The notes under the pieces: model-generated
The model's database searches: none
What the model was told of the DNA's origin: nothing
What the model saw: the letters and a program-made list of their open reading frames with translations, nothing else
From: DSVZ01 sp037439785
Lineage (GTDB): Bacteria; Verrucomicrobiota; Verrucomicrobiia; Limisphaerales; J093
Direction of reading: 5' to 3'
NCBI GenBank assembly: GCA_037439785.1
Contig: JBBIVJ010000008.1
Location: forward strand, 65,079 to 129,078
Length of the DNA stretch: 64,000 bases
Shown: positions 30,149 to 38,088 of the stretch, one piece after another
Layout of the letters: each line of letters opens with the position of its first letter
How positions within the stretch are numbered: the stretch's first letter is position 1
Position numbers and translations under genes: made by a program

Positions 30149-30940
30149 TCAATTCGGCGACGTGCCGAAAAAGTCCTCCCGCAGCGGCCTGAGGTAGCGC
30201 TCGCTCAGCGTGTTCAACACCTCCCGCGCCAGGGTGAACCGCTCCGCCATCGCCTCGAACACCGAGGCCGGCCACGGCCGGGCGGGCGCCCGCGCCGCCA
30301 GGGCGTACAAGCGGCGCCCCTCTTCTTCATACTCGGGCAGGGTGCGTCCTCCCTCGGTGAATCGCCGCACCGGCCGGCGCAGCGAGCCGTAGTCCGGGTA
30401 CACCCCCGCCAAAAACAACGTCAGGTCCGCGGCGCGCTTGTACAGCGGCGGCCGGTAGGGCGCTTCCACCAACTGGCACAGGGCGATCAGGTCGTCGAGG
30501 TTCAGGTCACTGAAGCGCCGCTTGCGCCAGACCCCCCGTTCCCGCCAGTACAGGGTGCCGGTGTGGGTGCGGACAAACGAGCAGAGCAGCTCGACCAGGT
30601 ACGTCCGCAGCGTGGGGGCATCCAGCAGTTCGCCCGCCTGGCCCGCGGCGAAGACCGGCAGACGCCGCCCCTGGGCATCCGCGTTCAGGACGAAGCCCTG
30701 CGTTTCCAGGTCCCGCCGCAGCCGGCGCAGCAACACTGAAAACAGCAGGTGCGGGCTCACGCGCACCAGCGCCTCCCGCTCGCGCAGCAGCCGCTCGACC
30801 AGCCGGGCGTCGTCCAGCATCGGCTCCAGCAGGTCTTCCCGCTCGCGCAACAGGGCCACCGCCCGATCCGGATCGGCCGTCTCGGGGGCCACGGTTTCCA
30901 CCACAAACCGCAGGTCAGCGTCGGACCATTCCATAACCAT
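30149..30940 (-). CDS. conserved hypothetical protein
   Basis: A 263-residue soluble, mostly helical protein without signal peptide. It is rich in Arg, Glu and Leu (LLREREDLLEPMLDDARLVERLL) and contains FVRTHTGTLYWRERGVWRKRRF and SDLNLDDLIALCQL. I do not recognise the family. It lies convergent with the exported TIM-barrel gene and divergent from a second one. The ATG at 30940 and another at 30934 are both possible; GGAAGG lies just upstream. No enzymatic motif is seen. Confidence 0.65.
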   Translation of the reverse strand: MVMEWSDADLRFVVETVAPETADPDRAVALLREREDLLEPMLDDARLVERLLREREALVRVSPHLLFSVLLRRLRRDLETQGFVLNADAQGRRLPVFAAGQAGELLDAPTLRTYLVELLCSFVRTHTGTLYWRERGVWRKRRFSDLNLDDLIALCQLVEAPYRPPLYKRAADLTLFLAGVYPDYGSLRRPVRRFTEGGRTLPEYEEEGRRLYALAARAPARPWPASVFEAMAERFTLAREVLNTLSERYLRPLREDFFGTSPN

Positions 30941-31134
30941 CCTTCCGTCTCCGTCCCGGCGCGACACCCCGCACCGGTGACTGCCCTAAAAGATAATCCC
31001 CCGCAGCCCGCTGCAAAGCCAGGCCGGTTGCCACCGCTTCCTGACAACGCGACGCGGCGCCCACCGGGCCTCGCCGGGCAGCGGCAGGGGATTTGGCGAT
31101 GGCAGTTCCGGCCCCGCTCCGCCACAATGCCGTC

Positions 31135-32121
31135 ATGACTTCCGTGCCTCCTCCGCCCGGCCTCTCCCGGCGTCGCTTTCTGGCGGTGACCGCCCTTGCC
31201 GGCGGGGCCGCCGCCTGGTCGCTGCGCGCCGGCGAACCCGCCCCCGCCCGCCCCCGGCTCTGCCTTTCGCCCGGCAGCATCGGGGTGAACGCCGACCAGG
31301 ACCGGGCCCTGGCCCTGGCGGCGGAGTTCGGTTTCGAAGCCGTCGAGCCGTTTCCGCGCCACCTCGCCCGCCTCAGCTTCGAACAGATGCGTGCCCTGCT
31401 TGAGCGGCTCCGGGCCGCCGGTCTGGTCTGGGGTGCCGCCGGCCTGCCGGTCGAGTTCCGCCGCGATGACGCCACGTTCCGCGCCGGCCTCGAAGCGCTC
31501 CCCGACCAGGCCGCCGCCCTGCAACGCGCGGGCGCGACACGGGTGGGCACCTGGCTGTCGCCCGCCAGCCGGACCCTGACCTACCTGCAAAACTTCCGCC
31601 TCCACGCGGAACGGCTTCGGGCCGTGGCCCGCCTCCTGGCCGACCACGGCCTGCGGCTGGGCCTCGAGTATGTGGGCACCTTCACCTCCCGCGCCGGCGC
31701 CCGCTTTCCGTTTGTCCACAATCTGGCCGAGACCCGCGAGCTGATTGCCGAGATCGGTACCGGCAACGTCGGCGTCATCCTCGACTCCTGGCATTGGTGG
31801 CAGGCGGACGAGACCGGCGACGATTTGCTGACCCTGCGTGCCGAGGACGTGGTATCCGTGGACCTGAACGACGCCCCCGCCGGCGTGCCCAAGCAGCAGC
31901 AGGTGGACAACCGGCGGGAACTGCCCGCGGCAACCGGCGTGATTGACCTGGCCCCCTTCCTCCACGCGCTGGACCGCCTGGGCTATGACGGGCCGGTGCG
32001 CGCCGAGCCGTTCAACGCCGCGTTGAACGCGCTCGACGACGCCACGGCCTGCGCCGCCACCATCGCCGCCCTGCGCCGTGCGCTGGGCCGGCCCCCGAAG
32101 GACGGCCCGGCGCCCGACTGA
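31135..32121 (+). CDS. Tat-exported sugar phosphate isomerase/epimerase-like protein
   Basis: A 328-residue protein. SRRRFLAVTALAGGAAAW (residues 10-27) is a twin-arginine signal. The barrel includes FGFEAVEPFPRHLARL, LRLGLEYVGTF (metal Glu), GVILDSWHWW (Asp and His ligands), VVSVDLNDAP and GPVRAEPFN (last-strand Glu). It belongs to the AP-endonuclease-2 superfamily like the gene at 29154, but the two are only distantly similar. Its job is probably isomerisation or epimerisation of an exported sugar. It is followed 33 bp later by the DUF4126 operon on the same strand and may share its transcript. Confidence 0.84.
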   Translation: MTSVPPPPGLSRRRFLAVTALAGGAAAWSLRAGEPAPARPRLCLSPGSIGVNADQDRALALAAEFGFEAVEPFPRHLARLSFEQMRALLERLRAAGLVWGAAGLPVEFRRDDATFRAGLEALPDQAAALQRAGATRVGTWLSPASRTLTYLQNFRLHAERLRAVARLLADHGLRLGLEYVGTFTSRAGARFPFVHNLAETRELIAEIGTGNVGVILDSWHWWQADETGDDLLTLRAEDVVSVDLNDAPAGVPKQQQVDNRRELPAATGVIDLAPFLHALDRLGYDGPVRAEPFNAALNALDDATACAATIAALRRALGRPPKDGPAPD

Positions 32122-32154
32122 AACCCCCGGCCCCTGCCCGGTGTTTTTCAGCGC

Positions 32155-32829
32155 ATGAGTGGGCTGGATTGGCTTACCGGACTGGTGCTGGGCGTGGGCC
32201 TGAGCGCCGCGTGCGGCCTGCGAGTGTTTGTGCCCCTGCTGGTCGCCAGCGCGGCCGGGCTCGGTGGCTGGCTACCCTTGGGGGAGGGGTTTCAATGGCT
32301 GGCCACCTGGCCGGCGCTGACGATCTTTGCCGTGGCCGCCGCCCTCGAGGTGCTCGCCTACCACCTGCCCGGTCTGGACCACGTGCTGGACACCCTGGCC
32401 GGGCCGGCGGCGGTGATCGCCGGCACTCTGCTGGCGGCCTCGCAACTGACGACCCTGGACCCGCTGCTCAAGTGGTCCCTGGCCTTGATCGCCGGTGGCG
32501 GCGCCGCGGGCCTGGTCCAGGGCACCACCACCGCCACCCGGGCCGCGACCAGCCTGAGCACGGCCGGCCTGGGCAACCCCCTGCTGGCCGCCGCCGAAAC
32601 CACGGGCGCCGCGCTCACCTCCCTCGGCACCTTGCTCTGGCCGGTGGTGGGCTGGCTGCTGCTGGCAGGGTGCGTGACCCTTGCCGCCGGCCTGTGGGGG
32701 TGGCGTCGCCGCCGCCGCCGGGCATCCCGCCTGGCCCCCTCGCCTCCCGCCGCTGCGGGCGGGCAGAACGCACCCTTACCGGACCGCGCCTTGACCGCCT
32801 CCGCGCCGCCGCCTAAGCAAGGCGGATGA
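32155..32829 (+). CDS. DUF4126 membrane protein
   Basis: A 224-residue protein with about four to five membrane helices. GLRVFVPLLVASAAG (residues 22-36) and the glycine-rich ALIAGGGAAGLVQGTTTATRAATS (two short blocks near residues 115-135) are characteristic of DUF4126. The C-terminal 50 residues are basic and then Pro/Ala-rich, probably cytoplasmic. The function of DUF4126 is unknown. The stop overlaps the ATG of the next gene by 4 bp (ATGA), indicating coupling. Confidence 0.8.
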   Translation: MSGLDWLTGLVLGVGLSAACGLRVFVPLLVASAAGLGGWLPLGEGFQWLATWPALTIFAVAAALEVLAYHLPGLDHVLDTLAGPAAVIAGTLLAASQLTTLDPLLKWSLALIAGGGAAGLVQGTTTATRAATSLSTAGLGNPLLAAAETTGAALTSLGTLLWPVVGWLLLAGCVTLAAGLWGWRRRRRRASRLAPSPPAAAGGQNAPLPDRALTASAPPPKQGG

Positions 32830-33527
32830 AGATTGCCCTGTTCGGCATCCCCGGCATTCCCCTGGGCCGCGCCAACCTCAAGGACCCGCGCCTGGACCAG
32901 GTGGACCGGCTGGTCGAGGCCAGGAAAAAGACCTATGCCCAGGTGGAGGTGGTGGGCGAGAACGAGACGCTCACCGCTGACGCCATCCTGACCACCCGCG
33001 CGGCCCTGGCGGACCTGCTGACCAGGGACCTCGATTTCATCGAGGCCCGCCTGGGCCGCAACCCGCCGCCCGCAGAGCGGGCCGTGCTCGAGAAACTGGC
33101 CGAGGCACTGGTCAGCGAGCGCACGGTCCTGCCACACGGCCTGGCCCCCGCGGAAGTGCAGGCCATTGCCGCCCACAACTTCCACACCCACAAACCGGTG
33201 ATCGTGACCGGGGACGGCGAGCTGCTGTCGCCGGAGGCCCTGTTGCTGCGCGCCTACCAGGCCAGCGGCTGGATTTGCTTCCTCACCGTGGGCGGCAAGG
33301 AGAACCGCGCCTGGCCCATCCGGGGCGGCACCACCGCCTGGGAGGCCGCCGGCGTCATTCACTCGGACATCCAAAAGGGCTTCATTCGCGCCGAGGTCAT
33401 CAGCCTGGCCGACCTGCTGGAACACGGCGGCGAAACCGGCGCCAAGCGCGCAGGCAAACAGCGGCTGGAACTCAAAACCTACGTCCTGCAGGACTGCGAC
33501 GTGGTCAACTTCCGGTTCAACAAGTAA
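32826..33527 (+). CDS. YchF-like protein lacking the GTPase domain (TGS/DUF933 module)
   Basis: A 233-residue protein. The C-terminal 95 residues match the TGS domain of YchF/OLA1: YQASGWICFLTVGGKENRAW, GTTAWEAAGVIHSDIQKGF, IRAEVI, and the end VLQDCDVVNFRFNK. Upstream lies a helical stretch like the YchF coiled-coil insert. The N-terminus starts MKIALFGIPGIPLG, like a GTPase first strand, but the P-loop GKS/T is absent, and KDPRLDQVDRLVEARKKT, which in YchF follows a longer switch region, comes immediately. The G2-G4 motifs are missing. YchF proteins are about 360 residues, so about 130 are gone. It cannot bind nucleotide in the normal way. It may still bind ribosomes or translation factors through TGS. 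It overlaps DUF4126 by 4 bp. Confidence 0.85.
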   Translation: MKIALFGIPGIPLGRANLKDPRLDQVDRLVEARKKTYAQVEVVGENETLTADAILTTRAALADLLTRDLDFIEARLGRNPPPAERAVLEKLAEALVSERTVLPHGLAPAEVQAIAAHNFHTHKPVIVTGDGELLSPEALLLRAYQASGWICFLTVGGKENRAWPIRGGTTAWEAAGVIHSDIQKGFIRAEVISLADLLEHGGETGAKRAGKQRLELKTYVLQDCDVVNFRFNK

Positions 33528-33537
33528 CCCCCCACCC

Positions 33538-34461
33538 GTGAAGAGCCCGGCCCCGGCACTGTTCCTGTTGCATGGCGCGGTGATGCTGTTTGGCGGCGCG
33601 GGCGTCCTGGGCGGGCTGGTCACCGCCCCGCCCGAAGTGACCACCGCGGCGCGGTCGCTGATCGCTGCGGCCGTGCTCGGCGCCTGGCAGCTCGGGCCGT
33701 GGCGGGGTCACCCCGCTCCGCGACGGCCCTGGACGGCGACGTCCCGGGGGGGGGTGGGGATGGCCGGAGCGCTGCTGGCCGTGCACTGGTGGGCCTTCTT
33801 CGCCGCGGTGCAATGGGGCTCGGTCACACTGGGGCTGCTAACCTTCGCCAGTTACCCGCTCTTTGCCCTGGCGCTGGAACCCTGGGTGTATCGGGAGCGC
33901 CTGCGCGTGGCGGATGCCGTGGCGGCCGTGGCGGTGGTGGCCGGCCTGGCCTGCGCGGTGGACGACTGGAATTTCGCGGGCCGGGCCGGACGGGCGGCGT
34001 GGCTGGGGCTGGCCTCGGGGCTGACCTTTGCCCTGCTGGGGCTGCTCAACCGCCGGCTGCTGCGGGAGCGGCCGGCCATCGAGCTGGTGGCGGCGGAGAC
34101 CGGCGTGGCGGGTCTGCTGCTCCTCCCGTGGGTGGTGGGGCTGGCGCCCGCCATCCCCGCGCGGGACTGGCCGGTGTTGGTGCTGCTGGGGGGAGTGTTC
34201 ACCGGGCTGGCTCACTGGGCGTTCACCGCGGCCCTGACGCGGGTGCCGGTCCGCGTGGCCGGGGTAACGGCGGCCCTCGAGCCGGTTTATGGCGTGGCCC
34301 TGGCCACGCTGCTGCTGGGCGAGCCGTTGCCGGCCCGTGTCCTGCTCGGCGGCGGCCTGCTGGTGGGCGCCGCCATGCTCGCGGCGGGCACCCCCACCGC
34401 ACCGGCCCGGCCCGGCCCGGCGTTGCTCCGCGGCGGCGGAGACAAGGCTTCCCCACCATGA
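33538..34461 (+). CDS. EamA-family (drug/metabolite) transporter
   Basis: A 307-residue protein with about ten membrane helices in two EamA repeats. The first includes VHWWAFFAAVQWGSVTLGLL; the second contains LTFALLGLLNRRLL and a late ALEPVYGVALATLLLGE, the classic end of the EamA repeat. Such proteins export amino acids, metabolites or drugs; the substrate is unknown. The start is GTG at 33538, 10 bp after the YchF-like gene. Its stop overlaps the next ATG by 4 bp. Confidence 0.86.
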   Translation: MKSPAPALFLLHGAVMLFGGAGVLGGLVTAPPEVTTAARSLIAAAVLGAWQLGPWRGHPAPRRPWTATSRGGVGMAGALLAVHWWAFFAAVQWGSVTLGLLTFASYPLFALALEPWVYRERLRVADAVAAVAVVAGLACAVDDWNFAGRAGRAAWLGLASGLTFALLGLLNRRLLRERPAIELVAAETGVAGLLLLPWVVGLAPAIPARDWPVLVLLGGVFTGLAHWAFTAALTRVPVRVAGVTAALEPVYGVALATLLLGEPLPARVLLGGGLLVGAAMLAAGTPTAPARPGPALLRGGGDKASPP

Positions 34462-35525
34462 AGGGCCCGGATCGCATCCAGGGAAAGCAACCGGCCACGT
34501 CCCCACCGAACCACCCGCCGGAGGGCCCGGCACTGGAGCGGTTGCGCGCCATCTTTTTGAGCGGCGCGGGCACCGAGCGCGATTACTGGGAGAGCGAGAC
34601 CGACCTGGCGGCTTACGACGCCACCTTCGCCCAGCGCATCGGCTGGAAGTGGGACCATGTGCTGGACGAGCTCGAGCGCCGCGGCTGGCGGCCGCCGCCG
34701 GGACCGGTGCTGGACTGGGGCTGCGGCAGCGGGGTGGCGGCGCGGGCGCTGCTGGACTGGTTCGGCACCGACCACGTGGCCGGGCTGTATTACTGGGACC
34801 GCTCAGCGCTGGCGCGGCGGTTCGCGGTCGCGCGCGCCCGCCAGAAATACCCCGGACTGGAGGTGAGCGAAGGTTGGCCGGCCGGGCCGGCGCTGGTGCT
34901 GGTCAGCCACGTGTTGACCGAGCTGCAGCCCGGCGATCTGGAGAGCCTGCTGGCCGGGTTGGCGGGGACACAGGCGGTGGTGTGGGTTGAGCCCGGCACG
35001 CACGAGTCCAGTCGGCGGCTGATTCAGGTCCGGGAACGGCTGCGGGGCCGTTTCCACGTAGTGGCGCCCTGCGGGCATGGCGGGGCCTGCGGGCTGCTGG
35101 CGCCGGGGCTGGAAGCGCACTGGTGTCATCATTTTGCCGCGCCACCGCCGGGAGTGTTCACCGATCCGTTTTGGGGGCGTTTTGCCCGGGACCTGGGCGT
35201 GGACCTGCGCAGTTTGCCGGTGAGTTATCTGGTGCTGGACCGCCGGCCCGCGCCGCCGCTGCCGCCCGGCACGGTGCGGCTGATCGGCCGGCCGCGGCTG
35301 TACAAGGCGCACGCCGCGGCGCTGGCCTGTGATGCCTCCGGCCTGGCTGAGGTCGCCCTGTACGCGCGGGACCTGCCGGCGGTTTTCCGTGACTGGCGCA
35401 AGGGACGCTGCCCCGGCTGGCAGGTCTGGGAGCAGGCGGAAGGCCGGCTGCGGCGCGCAGAGCTGTTGCCCGGGTGGGTACCACCTTCGACGGTGCCGGC
35501 CGCCGGCCCCGGCTTTTCGGCCTGA
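34458..35525 (+). CDS. Rsm22-like small-subunit rRNA methyltransferase family protein
   Basis: A 355-residue protein of the Rsm22/Methyltransf_33-type family. The SAM-binding motif is PVLDWGCGSGVAARALLDWFG (two blocks near residue 83). The LVSHVLTEL block matches the family motif after the third strand. A Cys/His cluster PCGHGGACGLL and EAHWCHHF resembles the Rsm22 pattern CPHxxxCPL...WCHF, which holds an iron-sulfur or zinc site. Mitochondrial homologues methylate small-subunit rRNA. It ends the DUF4126-YchF-EamA cluster, with a 4-bp ATGA overlap. This placement hints that the cluster serves ribosome function, though EamA does not obviously fit. Confidence 0.8.
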   Translation: MKGPDRIQGKQPATSPPNHPPEGPALERLRAIFLSGAGTERDYWESETDLAAYDATFAQRIGWKWDHVLDELERRGWRPPPGPVLDWGCGSGVAARALLDWFGTDHVAGLYYWDRSALARRFAVARARQKYPGLEVSEGWPAGPALVLVSHVLTELQPGDLESLLAGLAGTQAVVWVEPGTHESSRRLIQVRERLRGRFHVVAPCGHGGACGLLAPGLEAHWCHHFAAPPPGVFTDPFWGRFARDLGVDLRSLPVSYLVLDRRPAPPLPPGTVRLIGRPRLYKAHAAALACDASGLAEVALYARDLPAVFRDWRKGRCPGWQVWEQAEGRLRRAELLPGWVPPSTVPAAGPGFSA

Positions 35526-35543
35526 GGCGGCGGGCGGGCCGGC

Positions 35544-36971
35544 CTATTCCTCGATGACCACCCGCGCGTAACGGATGGTCAGGGGGGCGTCGGCCGGCGC
35601 CCCCAACAGGTCCAGCGTGGTCGAGAGCGGCGAGCCGGCCCGCGGCGTGGCGGTGAAGAAGTTGTGCAGCGGATGCTCCAGGGGCACGCGCACGGCCGGA
35701 CCGGGGGAACCGTCGCGCCGGACTTCCAGCAGGCGGTTTTCGGAGACGGCCCGGCCGGCGGGATCGCGGCCGCCCACGTAGTAAATGACGTAGAGCCGGC
35801 CGGCGGGGGTGATTTGGAAGCGCGGGGCGGAGGGGATTTCCTCGGAGACCCCTTCCTCGGCGAGGGCCAGGGTGCGGCGCAGGAGGATTTCGCCCTGACG
35901 GAGGCGGGCGTAGTTGATGGCATGGCTTTGGCGGGTCTGGGGGAAGAACCGCTCGCGCAGCCGTTCATCAATGGCCCGTTCGGACCAGACCAGGTGCACC
36001 AGGCCGTCGGTGTCCAGCCAGAGGTCGCCGGGGGTGATCCAGCCGCAGGTGGCCTCGCGGCTGGCCACCTCGACCCAGTCGGCAAACTGGCCGGTGAGGA
36101 TGTCGCGCGACCAGGTGTAGAAGAGGCGGCGGAAGTCGTAGTCCCAGTCCCGGCCGGTGAGCTGTTTTTTGAAGGCGCGCCAGGCGGCGTTGGGCTCGAC
36201 AATGTCGCTGACGCCGCAGAAGTGCACCGCGCGGTTGCGGAGCAGGACGTTGGGGTAGGCCACGCGGATGGGCTGGGGCTTTTCGTAGTCGGCGCCCCAG
36301 GGCCAGCGCAATTCGCCCCGCGCCAGCCAGAGGCCGGAGTCGCTCAGGAACGTCCACGCCACCGCCCAGGGCGAGGTGGTGTGGACGAACAGGATCAGCT
36401 CGTTGCGGCGGGCGTCGGCGGCCAGGCTGCGATAGGAATGCTCGGTGAACTCGGGTTTGCCCTGCCATTCGGGCAGGACCGTCAGGCGGGGGGCTTCCAG
36501 GTCCTCCGCGCGAAACACCATCAGCTCCGGCCGGGCGGGCCCCTGGGGCTGATCGGGGACCAGGGTGGGGTGCGCGGAGAGCATCAGGCGCCCATCCTGC
36601 AGCAGGGCCAGCGGGCAGGGCTCGCGGGTCAGATTCAGCACGGAGGCGCGGACCTGTTGCCAGCCATCCTCCCGCCGTTCAAACAGCGTCCAGCGGCAGT
36701 TGTTGAGGGGCCTGGCCCCCGGTACCACTTCGAGGCCGGAGGCAATGACCCGTCCGCCGTGGCGCACCAGGCAGGTGGAACCCCGGCACCAAAGCGGACC
36801 CGCGCCGTTCTGCGGGTCCCGGTAATCGTACACCTTTTCCTCGACCTCGACCCGCACCCGGGGCACGTCAGCGGGCTCGGCCGGACGCCCCCTGGCCGCC
36901 AACATCAGGGCCGCGGCCACGAGGAAGACCCGCCGGCGGGTGCCCCCTCCAGTCCGGTTGCTGCCTTGCAT
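35544..36971 (-). CDS. secreted protein, probable beta-propeller (sialidase/BNR-like)
   Basis: A 475-residue protein with an N-terminal signal anchor (TRRRVFLVAAALMLAA, residues 11-26). The mature region has propeller-like strands and repeats (LLQDGRLMLSAHP, GDLWLDTDGLVHLVWSE, GRLYVIYYVGGRD) as in neuraminidase/BNR folds. No Asp-box or catalytic triad is certain, so it is left uncharacterised. ATG at 36971 fits the signal peptide. It is convergent with the Rsm22-like gene, 18 bp apart. Confidence 0.7.
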   Translation of the reverse strand: MQGSNRTGGGTRRRVFLVAAALMLAARGRPAEPADVPRVRVEVEEKVYDYRDPQNGAGPLWCRGSTCLVRHGGRVIASGLEVVPGARPLNNCRWTLFERREDGWQQVRASVLNLTREPCPLALLQDGRLMLSAHPTLVPDQPQGPARPELMVFRAEDLEAPRLTVLPEWQGKPEFTEHSYRSLAADARRNELILFVHTTSPWAVAWTFLSDSGLWLARGELRWPWGADYEKPQPIRVAYPNVLLRNRAVHFCGVSDIVEPNAAWRAFKKQLTGRDWDYDFRRLFYTWSRDILTGQFADWVEVASREATCGWITPGDLWLDTDGLVHLVWSERAIDERLRERFFPQTRQSHAINYARLRQGEILLRRTLALAEEGVSEEIPSAPRFQITPAGRLYVIYYVGGRDPAGRAVSENRLLEVRRDGSPGPAVRVPLEHPLHNFFTATPRAGSPLSTTLDLLGAPADAPLTIRYARVVIEE

Positions 36972-37080
36972 GGGGCCATTGAAGCGGTTGAGGGTGGGTT
37001 TGTCCACGGCCGGGCACCGGGGGGGAAAAAGGCCCAGGGAAGACACCGGCGACCGGCCGCTTATACGCGCATTAAAAGCG

Positions 37081-37109
37081 TTGACAGGGGGGTGACATGC
37101 GGTTCAAAT
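37081..37109 (+). promoter_or_regulatory. candidate promoter of the LysR-family gene
   Basis: TTGACA at 37081-37086, a 17-bp spacer, and TCAAAT at 37104-37109 (four of six matches). The ATG follows 6 nt later, so initiation would lie at or next to the start codon, giving a leaderless message. Confidence 0.4.
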
Positions 37110-37115
37110 TTCCTC

Positions 37116-37997
37116 ATGCAAATCGAGAGTTTAAAAGTCTTCTGCGACCTGACGGAGACGGAAAGCTTCACCAAGGCGGCCCAAATCAATCACATCACCC
37201 AGTCGGCGGTGAGCCAGCAAATCAGCTCGCTGGAGCGGCAGTTCAAGGCCCTGCTGATCGAGCGGAGCAAGAAGAAATTCCGGCTCACCCGCGAGGGCGA
37301 ACTGCTCTACAAGGCCAGCAAGGAGATCGTGCAACTTTACGAGCAGTTGCACACCCAGCTTCAGGAGCTGCGGAACATCATCTCGGGCACCGTGCGCGTG
37401 GCCACCATCTACAGCATCGGCCTGCATGACCTGCCGCCGTACATCAAGCGCTACCTCAAGAACTACCCGACGGTGAACGTCCACGTCGAGTACCGGCGCG
37501 CCAACCAGGTGTACGAGGACGTGCTGGGCAACGTGGTGGACCTGGGCCTGGTGGCCTATCCCACCCGCGACCCGAAGATCGAGATTGTGCCGCTGCGCAA
37601 GGAGCCGATGGTGCTGATCTGCCATCCCGACCACCCCCTGGCCAAGAACAAGAGCGTCAAGATGAGCGCCCTCAGCGGGCAGAAGTTTGTCGCCTTCGAG
37701 GCGGACATCCCCACCCGCAAGGCCCTGGACAAGGCCTTCCGCGAGGCGGGCGTGCAGGTGGTGCCGGTCATGGAGTTCGACAACGTCGAGACCGTGAAGC
37801 GGGCTGTCGAGATTGATGCCGGCATCTCCATCGTGCCCAAGACCTGCGTCAAGGAAGAGGTCGAGGAGGGCACACTGGTCGCGGTGGAAATCAGCGACGC
37901 CGACCTGTCCCGGCCCCTGGCCGCCCTCTACAAGAAGAACAAGGTGCTCTCGACGGCCATGAAGCAGTTCCTGGCGCTGCTTAAGGAGTCCATTTGA
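37116..37997 (+). CDS. LysR-family transcriptional regulator
   Basis: A 293-residue protein. The N-terminal winged helix-turn-helix reads FCDLTETESFTKAAQINH then ITQSAVSQQISSLERQF (residues 8-42), followed by the linker helix LTREGELLYKASKEI. The C-terminal periplasmic-binding-like effector domain includes GTVRVATIYSIGL and GISIVPKTCVKEE. The effector and targets are unknown; the layout resembles CysB/CbbR types. The gene is divergent from the secreted propeller gene, a common arrangement for LysR control of a neighbour. A clear terminator follows at 38027. Confidence 0.92.
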   Translation: MQIESLKVFCDLTETESFTKAAQINHITQSAVSQQISSLERQFKALLIERSKKKFRLTREGELLYKASKEIVQLYEQLHTQLQELRNIISGTVRVATIYSIGLHDLPPYIKRYLKNYPTVNVHVEYRRANQVYEDVLGNVVDLGLVAYPTRDPKIEIVPLRKEPMVLICHPDHPLAKNKSVKMSALSGQKFVAFEADIPTRKALDKAFREAGVQVVPVMEFDNVETVKRAVEIDAGISIVPKTCVKEEVEEGTLVAVEISDADLSRPLAALYKKNKVLSTAMKQFLALLKESI

Positions 37998-38026
37998 ATC
38001 GCGCGCCCCCCCGTACCGCCCCGGAG

Positions 38027-38049
38027 GCCCCGGCCGCCGGGGCGTTTTT
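38027..38049 (+). terminator. intrinsic terminator of the LysR gene
   Basis: A 7-bp stem GCCCCGG/CCGGGGC with a 3-nt loop, then G and T5, 30 bp after the stop codon. Confidence 0.85.
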
Positions 38050-38088
38050 GCGTTTGCGCCGCCGGCGCCCTTCCCGCAGAAGTAGTCC

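Noticed and set aside
33699..34457. N-terminal extension of the Rsm22-like gene across the EamA gene
   Set aside because: The extension overlaps the EamA coding region in another frame and is Gly/Ala/Arg-rich; the ATG at 34458 gives a natural start.
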